From positions 1 to 20,906 of IMG/VR virus record IMGVR_UViG_3300040810_001094: a stretch of 20,906 nucleotides of DNA, one strand, 5' to 3'. This document shows positions 7,520 through 13,511 of the stretch, one piece after another (position 1 is the stretch's first letter; each line of letters begins with the position of its first letter). The stretch comes from a virus. The position numbers and the translations under genes were made by a program. The notes beneath the pieces are model-generated. The model saw nothing but the letters and a program-made list of their open reading frames with translations. It ran no database searches and was not told where the DNA came from.

Positions 7520-8578
7520 TTAAAGGGTAGTGTATTGATAAGATTGCCTTGCACCCTTATCGCCACACTTTTTAAAACAATCAGAACTGTAAAATTTGGA
7601 TCCTCTCTGCCAAGATTTTTGAAGTAGTATGGCATAATATTCGTGTGCCATTATTTCTTCCAGTGTGTGTAAATGCAGGCTGTTCCACCCATCGCCATAT
7701 TCTATGTCAACTTCTTTGAGATGATGATCAGCGTCGAAAAAATAATCACTGGCGAACCAGCAACAAGGAAACACTCGGCCACTCCAATCAACAAATATTT
7801 CTTTTTCGTGGAACATCTTGCAACGTATAGATTTTGCTTTGTCTTGTTCGCTTATCTCAAAGTTTTCTTTCCAATTGGCCACCTTGTCTGTGTCTGGATG
7901 CTCGAGAGATTTGTTTTTGGTCGGATTCACAGTGAATGTTTCTTCAACTATTTTGCCATCAATTTTTTTCTTTGCCACAGCGGTCCAGGGAGCAATGTTT
8001 CTCACATTTTGTCTCAGTACAAACGGAACGCCAAGAGAATCTGCTATATTTTTTGCGTCGTCTATGTCTTTCTCATTGTGTTCGAACACGAGATATTGCC
8101 ATTCGCACTTGCCTCCTTGGGTTGCGTAGGCAGTCATGTTTTCAATCACTTTATGCCAATCTACGTTGACCCTGTACAGATGATTTGTGTCCTCAAGCCC
8201 ATCAACAGAAAATTTGACATCCAATCTGCCTGTTTGCTTTGACCATTTACCAAATGTTTCAAACACTTCTTTGGTATTTGCTCCTGTGTTGGTGAATATT
8301 TCTATGTAGCCGTTGCACTTAAGAATATAGTCCACGATGTCTACTATGTGTGTGTTCATAAAAGGTTCGTCTACTACTCCACCAAATGTAAAAAGTTTAT
8401 TGTCTATGAATTTGGGATCGAAAAATTTTTGGAAGTCGTTCAGACTCCATTGCATCATATGAGGTTTTAACAGTGGATGGGTATCTCCATCGAGGGTCCT
8501 TGCACATCCAGGACACCTAGAATTACACTTGTTGGTAATCTCGAGATGTATGTTCTGTAACAGTGTTGGATGAAGCAT
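7520..8578 (-). CDS. Radical SAM protein (paralogue of gene 1), 352 aa
   Basis: The sequence has the same plan as the protein at 5214: HLEITNKCNSRCPGCART with cluster cysteines 18, 22 and 25, a conserved VDEPF-type segment, and C-terminal cysteines including a CCWFA motif. It should generate a 5'-deoxyadenosyl radical and carry an auxiliary Fe-S cluster. I chose the ATG at 8578 over a TTG two codons upstream because it aligns with the paralogue's start. A perfect sigma-70 promoter has its -10 box ending eight bases before this ATG, so the mRNA would have almost no leader. This is the first gene of the cluster and is divergent from the nitroreductase gene. The substrate is unknown. Confidence 0.85.
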   Translation of the reverse strand: MLHPTLLQNIHLEITNKCNSRCPGCARTLDGDTHPLLKPHMMQWSLNDFQKFFDPKFIDNKLFTFGGVVDEPFMNTHIVDIVDYILKCNGYIEIFTNTGANTKEVFETFGKWSKQTGRLDVKFSVDGLEDTNHLYRVNVDWHKVIENMTAYATQGGKCEWQYLVFEHNEKDIDDAKNIADSLGVPFVLRQNVRNIAPWTAVAKKKIDGKIVEETFTVNPTKNKSLEHPDTDKVANWKENFEISEQDKAKSIRCKMFHEKEIFVDWSGRVFPCCWFASDYFFDADHHLKEVDIEYGDGWNSLHLHTLEEIMAHEYYAILLQKSWQRGSKFYSSDCFKKCGDKGARQSYQYTTL

Positions 8579-8586
8579 TTTCAATA

Positions 8587-8615
8587 ATTATACCTAAATT
8601 TCACTTGATTGTCAA
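8587..8615 (-). promoter_or_regulatory. Perfect sigma-70 promoter for the radical SAM cluster
   Basis: The minus strand reads TTGACA (8615-8610), 17 bases, then TATAAT (8592-8587). The predicted start site is near 8580, two bases before the ATG at 8578. Its -35 box overlaps by one base a weaker divergent promoter serving the nitroreductase gene. Confidence 0.8.
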
Positions 8616-8633
8616 TTGCTGATAGTGTAGAAT
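8605..8633 (+). promoter_or_regulatory. Divergent sigma-70-like promoter for the nitroreductase gene
   Basis: TTGATT, a 17-base spacer, then TAGAAT on the plus strand; the predicted start near 8640 is about four bases before the ATG at 8644. It overlaps the divergent, stronger radical SAM promoter, so the two probably compete for polymerase. Confidence 0.5.
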
Positions 8634-8643
8634 AATTATTGAT

Positions 8644-9492
8644 ATGGATAATTCTTTTAATTTCGAGCATCATTTATCAAGAGTAAAAGCAACCAGGAAA
8701 GCACAGCGTAACTGGGATCATTCCAAACAGTTACCAGACGAAACAGTCCAAAGACTCATCGACGTGGCCGTAAATGCTCCGGCAAAACAGGATGAGGCAT
8801 TCTTTGATCTATATGTGCTTACCAATAGAGATACCATCAGAGAAATGTATCTAAATCATTCATGGGGGTTTAATCAAGACAACAACATCAATTACCGTAA
8901 TCCCCAAATTGATGCTCACGCTGTATTTGTTTTTGCTAGGGCAGTGCCACAAACTAATAGAAATGATTGGATCGACGGCAGTCAAAAAGTCACCCAACCA
9001 TTTAGCCGTTCCTGGGTGAACACCCTGGAAGCCATAGGCATAGCATCAGGATATGTAACACTTACAGCATCGTTGATGGGATTGACCATTGGGTACTGCA
9101 AGAACTTTTTCTTCCAACCTCAATCTCAGGACAGATGGTGTGAAGTTTTAGGACACAAGGAACCTTGCCATCCGGATGCGGATCCAAACTCATACACATA
9201 TGGCCAAAGTGATCCTCCTTGGCAAGATCCAGTATCAGGTGGAAACTCCACTATTTTGCATATGATAGGTGTTGGTTATCCCGACGAAAGTTTAAAATGG
9301 TATCAAAGCAGAGACACCCAATATATGACCAGTGATCCCAATGATAAAATTTTTGGAGAAGTTGATTCACTGTCTATGCCCGGCATAGTAAAAGAAATAG
9401 ACAAGGATGTGATCGAATTTTCAACTTACAGTCACGATCCTGCTACAAACAAATCTATAGATAGACCACACAATGTGAAGTGGATCAAATAG
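8644..9492 (+). CDS. Nitroreductase-family flavoprotein, 282 aa
   Basis: The N-terminal part fits the nitroreductase/FMN-reductase family: an Arg-rich start (RVKATRKAQRNWD), LPDETVQRLIDVAVNAPAKQDEA where FMN contacts usually lie, then a helix-rich middle (LEAIGIASGYVTLTASLMGL) matching the second conserved block. Such enzymes reduce nitro groups, quinones or enoyl-type substrates using NAD(P)H and FMN; some act on peptides or cobalamin precursors. The residues between about 180 and 205 (PDADPNSYTYGQ) and the C-terminal tail are unusual. It is one of only two plus-strand genes and is divergent from the radical SAM cluster, so a linked redox step is possible. The substrate is unknown. Confidence 0.75.
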   Translation: MDNSFNFEHHLSRVKATRKAQRNWDHSKQLPDETVQRLIDVAVNAPAKQDEAFFDLYVLTNRDTIREMYLNHSWGFNQDNNINYRNPQIDAHAVFVFARAVPQTNRNDWIDGSQKVTQPFSRSWVNTLEAIGIASGYVTLTASLMGLTIGYCKNFFFQPQSQDRWCEVLGHKEPCHPDADPNSYTYGQSDPPWQDPVSGGNSTILHMIGVGYPDESLKWYQSRDTQYMTSDPNDKIFGEVDSLSMPGIVKEIDKDVIEFSTYSHDPATNKSIDRPHNVKWIK

Positions 9493-9493
9493 A

Positions 9494-10735
9494 TTAACTT
9501 GTAAACAAGTCTAAGTTCCAAGCACCGTCGTTGAATATGGCAGTAGCCATCAGTCTAGCAACCTTCGTTGAATCACTTCCAAAGATAGGAGCATTGAACG
9601 GAAGCCATTCATAGTTTTCTATGATTTCACCGGTAGTATCTCTGACCTTGGCCACAGTTACTTTAGTTTCATTGACAGGATTATTTGTAGAGTCTGCTGA
9701 ACTTCCGTGGCCTACTGTGAAATAGATCAACAATCCGTTGGCCGCAACCGGAGCTGACAATGTGTAACCTTGCTCACCTGCCTTTAGGTAATGGATGGCA
9801 GTTGAAAGATCAAGGTCCACGGTAGAGTTATCTGTGAGATCATCAACACCATAAGTGATGGAACCGTTTATCACAGCAAATCCATCAACAGTAAGACTGT
9901 TTTCAATTTTGATCTGCGGTAAGAAAGTCATTTCAGATGAGTCATTGGATTCAATCCTTGCACAGGTAAGTGTGCCATTGACATCAAGTCCATCATTTAT
10001 CGTTAGTGCTGTAGAGTCAGGTGAACTAATGTTGTTGACCGACAGCGATCCTCCCGCAACAGCCAATGATCCACTGATGTTTACATCTTCTTGTATCTGT
10101 ATGGCTGATGAATCTTCCGAACTGATGATGTTCACATCGATTGTGTCCACGCTCAGTGCACCGGATATATTAACAGCATCGTTGATTTGCACAGCAGTCG
10201 AATCACCGGAAGATATAGAATTTACTTGTAGTGTATCGCCTTCGATGTTTGCAACAATGGTTGATGTAGAGTTGAGTGACACAGCCGATGAGTCAGATGA
10301 TCCAGCTAGTCCAGCCTTCCATTTGTCATCACCTTCATCCCAATAAAAGAATGCGGCATCTGTGCCTGATCCTCTGTTGACAAATATACCAGCGTCAACA
10401 TCAGCACCAGAAGAGTTTCTGTTGAGTTCTAATAGATTGTCCTCTATCTGTAAAGAGGTTGTGTCGATTTGTGTTGCTGAGCCTTTAAATTCTATTGGGC
10501 CATTGATAAACACTGTGCCTGTGCCGTTTGGGTCAATCGTGATGTTGCCGTTTGTTGTTCTGTTTGTGATTGTGGAACCCTGAAAATATAGATCAGACAG
10601 TGACGAAGCACTTGGTCCACCTAGTGTGTCGTAGATTTCATTGAAATTGTCGTTGATTTTATCGAACGCCGTTCTTAGCGGATCACCTGTGCCGTCATTG
10701 GCCGCTGATCCTATGTTAATTGCTTGTTTTGACAT
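9494..10735 (-). CDS. Tail-fibre protein with N-terminal anchor module and beta repeats, 413 aa
   Basis: Residues 1-38 hold the anchor motif INIGSAANDGTGDPLRTAFD followed by NFNEIYDTLG, shared with the gene at 11071. The middle contains four or five repeats of about 25-30 residues with the pattern ISSxDSTAxxIxDxxxxxG (for example SSGDSTAVQINDAVNISGAL and SSPDSTALTINDGLDVNGTL), typical of beta-solenoid or trimeric fibre shafts. The C-terminal 120 residues form a distinct beta domain, probably the tip. It likely acts in host recognition or tail attachment. GAGGAGT precedes the CATATG start, and a late-type ATTAAATA lies upstream. It ends one base from the convergent nitroreductase gene. Confidence 0.8.
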   Translation of the reverse strand: MSKQAINIGSAANDGTGDPLRTAFDKINDNFNEIYDTLGGPSASSLSDLYFQGSTITNRTTNGNITIDPNGTGTVFINGPIEFKGSATQIDTTSLQIEDNLLELNRNSSGADVDAGIFVNRGSGTDAAFFYWDEGDDKWKAGLAGSSDSSAVSLNSTSTIVANIEGDTLQVNSISSGDSTAVQINDAVNISGALSVDTIDVNIISSEDSSAIQIQEDVNISGSLAVAGGSLSVNNISSPDSTALTINDGLDVNGTLTCARIESNDSSEMTFLPQIKIENSLTVDGFAVINGSITYGVDDLTDNSTVDLDLSTAIHYLKAGEQGYTLSAPVAANGLLIYFTVGHGSSADSTNNPVNETKVTVAKVRDTTGEIIENYEWLPFNAPIFGSDSTKVARLMATAIFNDGAWNLDLFTS

Positions 10736-10759
10736 ATGTTAAAACTCCTCTGGTAAGTG

Positions 10760-10772
10760 TATTTAATAAATA
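10760..10772. promoter_or_regulatory. Overlapping divergent late-type octamers between fibre and zinc-ribbon genes
   Basis: The minus strand reads ATTAAATA (10767-10760) facing the fibre gene; the plus strand reads AATAAATA (10765-10772) facing the zinc-ribbon gene. Each is one mismatch or so from TATAAATA. The fibre side has a leader with GAGGAGT; the plus-strand gene has no clear ribosome site. AT-rich chance matches are possible. Confidence 0.4.
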
Positions 10773-10792
10773 TTTTTATAAACCTAAAGTAA

Positions 10793-11074
10793 ATGTTCAT
10801 CAAAGAAACCACAGAAATACACCTACATCAGCGTGAATCCAAACTGGGCAATGTCCACAACTTCAAACGACGTCGAACAGTCTACCATTTTCGCTGTGAT
10901 TCTTGTGACAAAGAATTCCTCAGAGACAAAGCCAAAGTTTCACCCAAGCGAGCAACCAATGATTATCATCATGTGTGTGCTTCGTGTGATGTCCACAGAT
11001 ATGCTCAACAAGTGGGTGTTGAAATGAGAAAAGTTTGGCAGTTGGATGCCAGTTCTACTGAAGTGAAACTTTAA
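10793..11074 (+). CDS. Small zinc-ribbon/treble-clef protein, 93 aa
   Basis: The protein has two CxxC knuckles (Cys35/Cys38 in FRCDSCDKEF and Cys62/Cys65 in HVCASCD), separated by a basic loop with two His just before the second knuckle. This looks like a zinc-binding treble-clef or ribbon of the kind found in small phage nucleic-acid-binding proteins. No HNH catalytic residues are evident after the second knuckle, so I do not call it a nuclease. The N-terminal part is basic (KRRRTVYHF). It is transcribed against both surrounding fibre genes and overlaps the end of the gene at 11071 by four bases, which suggests an inserted accessory gene. The function is unknown. Confidence 0.75.
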   Translation: MFIKETTEIHLHQRESKLGNVHNFKRRRTVYHFRCDSCDKEFLRDKAKVSPKRATNDYHHVCASCDVHRYAQQVGVEMRKVWQLDASSTEVKL

Positions 11075-11472
11075 CCTTGAGATATTTTTAGTGTGCCTGA
11101 ATCGTTCCACAGTTGGCCCGCGTTGTTTGGATTTACTGTTGGCAGATTAGACAGCATAACCACAGCACCATTGACTGTGAGTCCATCTTCCACAGTGACC
11201 TGAGCAGAATCATCTGACTTGATTGTGTTTACCACTAGATCAGCATCAATCACTACATCGCCTGTGCCGTTGGGTGATATGTTGATGTCTGTGTTGGTGA
11301 ATGTGGATGATATCACGTTACCTGAAATATCAATGGACTTGCCTGTGGAATCTTGCCCAATTAGATCGTATAATTCATCGAAGTTATTGTTTACTTTCTG
11401 CATTGCAGAACGCAGTGTATCGCCTGTACCTGTGTTTACAGCGGTTCCTATGTTAATTCGTTGCTTTGGCAT
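11071..11472 (-). CDS. Short fibre-like protein sharing the fibre anchor module, 133 aa
   Basis: The N-terminus (INIGTAVNTGTGDTLRSAMQ, then NNNFDELYDLIG) is a clear homologue of the start of the 413-residue fibre protein. Its middle contains one copy of the same shaft unit (KSDDSAQVTVEDGLTVNGAV). The last 25 residues include a QLWNDSGTLKIS ending common in short fibre proteins. It may be a short accessory fibre, a fibre-tip adaptor, or a duplicate that lost the shaft. A late-type AATAAATA ends exactly five bases before the ATG, and there is no obvious ribosome site, so the mRNA may be leaderless. Confidence 0.75.
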   Translation of the reverse strand: MPKQRINIGTAVNTGTGDTLRSAMQKVNNNFDELYDLIGQDSTGKSIDISGNVISSTFTNTDINISPNGTGDVVIDADLVVNTIKSDDSAQVTVEDGLTVNGAVVMLSNLPTVNPNNAGQLWNDSGTLKISQG

Positions 11473-11477
11473 ACTGT

Positions 11478-11485
11478 TATTTATT
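11478..11485 (-). promoter_or_regulatory. Late-type promoter variant AATAAATA abutting a start codon
   Basis: AATAAATA on the minus strand, five bases (ACAGT), then the ATG at 11472. T4-type geometry would start transcription at the A of AUG. It lies in the 18-base gap after the IscA-like gene. Confidence 0.5.
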
Positions 11486-11490
11486 GCAGT

Positions 11491-11811
11491 TTACTTAACA
11501 GAGAATGATGTACCACAACCACACTGGGAACCAGCGTTTGGATTGTTGTAGGTAAAATAAGATCCGAAGACCTCTTTTTTGTAGTCAACTTGAGTGCCTA
11601 AGAGATAGAATTCGCACACGGGATCGATCAAGATTTTGACATCGCCGTACTCTAGTACTTGATCCTTGTCGGTCTTTTCTGCTTCGACATCCATCTTGTA
11701 TTCGAATCCAGCACATCCGCCTCCTTTGACTCCGAATCGTATGTAAGGTTTGTTGTGTTCCTTCATTACTTCACGCATCTTATCAACGGCTGTTTCTGTA
11801 AAAGTGAGCAT
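11491..11811 (-). CDS. iscA: A-type Fe-S cluster carrier (IscA/ErpA/HesB family), 106 aa
   Basis: The length and the three family cysteines fit an A-type carrier: Cys33 in GGGCAGFEY, and Cys97 and Cys99 in QCGCGTSFSV. Such proteins are usually dimeric and carry or deliver Fe-S clusters or iron to target enzymes. It starts LTFTETAVDKMREVM, typical of HesB-like domains. It follows the Nfu and SufT-like genes after an 11-base gap, so three Fe-S delivery factors are clustered. It also has a late-type octamer (AGTAAATA) five bases before its CATATG start, which could allow separate late expression. Whether it acts as IscA, ErpA or SufA cannot be told from sequence alone. Confidence 0.88.
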   Translation of the reverse strand: MLTFTETAVDKMREVMKEHNKPYIRFGVKGGGCAGFEYKMDVEAEKTDKDQVLEYGDVKILIDPVCEFYLLGTQVDYKKEVFGSYFTYNNPNAGSQCGCGTSFSVK

Positions 11812-11816
11812 ATGTG

Positions 11817-11824
11817 TATTTACT
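11817..11824 (-). promoter_or_regulatory. Late-type promoter variant AGTAAATA abutting the IscA-like start
   Basis: AGTAAATA on the minus strand, five bases (CACAT), then the ATG at 11811. It overlaps the stop codon of the SufT-like gene. It has two mismatches to TATAAATA and is supported mainly by having the same five-base spacing as two other sites. Confidence 0.38.
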
Positions 11825-12128
11825 ATATTCCTAAAATCAGTCTTGCTTCCTCTGACATCTTGTCTGGCCCAAAAGGAGGGTCGAATGTGGTGATAACCTC
11901 ACAATTGTCTATACCTTCTATGGTTTCTGCCGCCCCTTTGATATCTGAAATAATCTGATCGGCCATGGGGCAAAATGCTGAGGTCAGAGTGTGTGTAACT
12001 TTTGCTTTTGGCAGTTCATTCAAATCAATGTCATAGATCAATCCAAGGTCGTACACATTAATCGATATCTCAGGATCATATACATTCCTAAGGTTCGTTA
12101 TTAATTGTTCTCTAATTTCGTGGCTCAT
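11823..12128 (-). CDS. sufT: SufT/MIP18-type (DUF59) Fe-S maturation protein, 101 aa
   Basis: This is a stand-alone DUF59 domain with the family core: DPEISINVYDLGLIYDIDL, then TLTSAFCP containing Cys53, and a C-terminal DPPFGPDKMSEEARLIL close to the usual W/FGPxxMSxExRxxLG ending. Relatives include SufT, PaaD and the eukaryotic CIA2/MIP18 proteins, which help deliver Fe-S clusters to target enzymes. It is the full length of the domain. It overlaps the Nfu gene stop as ATGA and is therefore translationally coupled. A role in loading clusters on phage or host radical SAM enzymes is an inference. Confidence 0.88.
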   Translation of the reverse strand: MSHEIREQLITNLRNVYDPEISINVYDLGLIYDIDLNELPKAKVTHTLTSAFCPMADQIISDIKGAAETIEGIDNCEVITTFDPPFGPDKMSEEARLILGI

Positions 12129-12646
12129 AATATTTTAACCTGTTTTATTTCGGGCACGGCTGAGTGCAGTTTATTATACATTGCTCCCAATGTGGCTTCA
12201 TTGTTGGGGCATCCCCAACAGGAACCGTGCATTTCTAGTTCGACCACACCATTTTCGAACTTGATGAATTTGATATCTCCCCCATCTAATTGTATGGATG
12301 GACGGATATCTTCTTTGATAATTTTCCTTACAGCACAACAAATTTCATCGGTGCAGTAGCGGTCTGTCTCACCTTGTTCTATGTATACAGTATGGTTTTC
12401 CATCACTTCTTTGATCCTTGGTGATATTTCCGTCCAAGGCCATTGTGAAAACTTGGTTACTGTCAGTTCATCATTCTGAAGCAGAGCAAATCTAACTCCA
12501 GCAATTCGGAAAATATTTTTGATGAACTCGTTGCCTTGCAAGGCGAGATCTATGTCATACCAAACAGAACCTTGTCCTACCACAGTTCTTCCAAACTTGT
12601 ATTTGAGAGCCTCTGGATTGGGTGTTGGTTCTGTTTGTATGAACAT
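12125..12646 (-). CDS. nfuA: Nfu-type Fe-S cluster carrier with N-terminal Nfu domain, 173 aa
   Basis: Residues 1-85 match the Nfu N-terminal domain (starts MFIQTEPTPNPEALKY, as in alphaproteobacterial and mitochondrial Nfu). Residues 100-173 are the NifU-like C-terminal domain with DGGDIKF and the cluster-binding CxxC (Cys143, Cys146 in GSCWGCPN). It usually forms a dimer holding a 4Fe-4S cluster for transfer to target proteins. The family typically has CSGCP; here the x residues are Trp-Gly. The sequence also has extra cysteines (RYCTDEICC near residues 97-104), which is unusual. It starts on the final base of the SOD stop (TAATG) and couples to the SufT-like gene. Confidence 0.88.
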   Translation of the reverse strand: MFIQTEPTPNPEALKYKFGRTVVGQGSVWYDIDLALQGNEFIKNIFRIAGVRFALLQNDELTVTKFSQWPWTEISPRIKEVMENHTVYIEQGETDRYCTDEICCAVRKIIKEDIRPSIQLDGGDIKFIKFENGVVELEMHGSCWGCPNNEATLGAMYNKLHSAVPEIKQVKIL

Positions 12647-13278
12647 TACAATTCTAGCAACTTAGACTCAATGAACTTGTAGTTGACGAGATGATCGATC
12701 CAATTTTCTAGATATTTTTTCCTGTCGTTCTTGAAATCTAAGTAATATGAATGTTCCCAAATGTCACAGGACAATAGAACTTCGACTTCATCACCTATGG
12801 GATTATCTGCATTAGATGTTGTCTTCCATCTAAGTTGATCATCTTCAAACACAAGGAATATCCATCCTGACCCAAATCTCTTCATACCTGCATCGACAAA
12901 TTGTGATTTGAATCCTTCCATAGAACCAAAGTCTTTTTCAATCCTATTTTGCAGTTCCTCGCTAGGATCTTCATATTTGGGTGTCATTGACTGCCAAAAA
13001 ATGATGTGATTGTAATTTTGTCCAGCATTGTTGAATATGCCGTCATTGTCATCACGCGACTGTGTTATGATTTCCTTTAGGCTTTTGCTTTCATATTCGG
13101 TGCCTGATATCAAATCATTTAGTTTGTCTATGTATGTTTGATGATGTTTTCCGTGATGGGTCCTCAGTGTTTCTCTCCCCATATATGGTTCCAATGCACT
13201 TTCTGAATAAGGCAACTCCATCAGTGTGAATTTTTTACCCGCAACATTAATATCGTCTGCTACTTGGTCTACTTTCAT
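12646..13278 (-). CDS. sodB: Fe-type superoxide dismutase, 210 aa
   Basis: The sequence is a complete Fe/Mn superoxide dismutase. The metal ligands are visible as His41 (THHGKHHQTY), His91 (NHIIFW), Asp172 and His176 (DIWEHSYYLDF). Gln87, four residues before His91 (AGQNYNH), is the position where Fe-type enzymes carry Gln, and TSNADNP lacks the Mn-type Gln, so an iron enzyme is most likely. The protein converts superoxide to hydrogen peroxide and oxygen. It has an N-terminal extension of about 18 residues with no signal peptide features, so it is probably cytoplasmic. It follows the AT-hook gene by one base and leads the Nfu-SufT-IscA run. Confidence 0.92.
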   Translation of the reverse strand: MKVDQVADDINVAGKKFTLMELPYSESALEPYMGRETLRTHHGKHHQTYIDKLNDLISGTEYESKSLKEIITQSRDDNDGIFNNAGQNYNHIIFWQSMTPKYEDPSEELQNRIEKDFGSMEGFKSQFVDAGMKRFGSGWIFLVFEDDQLRWKTTSNADNPIGDEVEVLLSCDIWEHSYYLDFKNDRKKYLENWIDHLVNYKFIESKLLEL

Positions 13279-13279
13279 A

Positions 13280-13459
13280 TTATTTCTTTCTTGGTCTACC
13301 GCGACCTTTTTTCTTTACTATTTTTTTAGTCGAACTTTTTTTTGTGGTTGACTTTTTTGTTTTTTCTTTTGGTGAAGAAACCGTTGTGGCTTTTGCCGTA
13401 GAGGCTGTAGATGCCGTTGGTTCCGTGTGTCCACCAAATAACCATTTTAATATTTTCAT
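13280..13459 (-). CDS. AT-hook microprotein, 59 aa
   Basis: A short frame encodes a very basic 59-residue protein. It begins with a hydrophobic stretch (MKILKWLFGG), continues through a Thr/Ala/Ser linker (TEPTASTASTAKATT) and a Lys/Ser/Thr-rich tail, and ends KKGRGRPRKK. The core RGRP flanked by basic residues is the classical AT-hook, which binds the minor groove of AT-rich DNA. AAAGGAG lies 10 bases before the ATG, and a perfect sigma-70 promoter sits upstream. It is the first gene of the transcript carrying the SOD and Fe-S genes. A DNA-binding or nucleoid-modulating role is inferred. The Trp/Leu-rich N-terminus might instead contact membrane or protein. Confidence 0.7.
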   Translation of the reverse strand: MKILKWLFGGHTEPTASTASTAKATTVSSPKEKTKKSTTKKSSTKKIVKKKGRGRPRKK

Positions 13460-13482
13460 TTGTATGGTACTCCTTTTATTTT

Positions 13483-13511
13483 ATTATATGTATTTTGTGA
13501 CAGTTTGTCAA
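13483..13511 (-). promoter_or_regulatory. Perfect sigma-70 promoter for the AT-hook/SOD/Fe-S operon
   Basis: TTGACA (13511-13506), 17 bases, TATAAT (13488-13483) on the minus strand. The -35 box directly follows the stop codon of the UV-endonuclease gene. The predicted start near 13476 leaves a leader of about 17 bases, just enough for AAAGGAG, unlike the other five consensus promoters. Confidence 0.82.

Noticed and set aside
7673-8242. 189-residue plus-strand frame antisense to a radical SAM gene
   Set aside because: It is fully covered by the strongly supported minus-strand radical SAM protein, has biased Phe/Ile/Cys composition, and shows no start signal.
5214-8578. Radical SAM genes as QueE partners of QueD and QueC
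   Set aside because: QueE is about 200-230 residues and lacks SPASM/twitch-like C-terminal or N-terminal cysteine sets; these proteins are 352-408 residues with such sets.
9497-9510. Small inverted repeat ACTTGT-AA-ACAAGT at the convergent gene ends
   Set aside because: Considered as a bidirectional terminator, but it has a short stem, a two-base loop and no T-tract, and lies in codons of the fibre protein.
9855-10346. 163-residue plus-strand frame antisense to the fibre gene
   Set aside because: It is a shadow of the repetitive Ser/Asp-rich fibre coding sequence; its apparent repeats mirror the fibre repeats.
10793-11074. Zinc-ribbon gene as an HNH homing endonuclease
   Set aside because: Two CxxC knuckles are present, but no His-Asn-His catalytic pattern follows in the right spacing, and the protein is too short for a typical homing enzyme.
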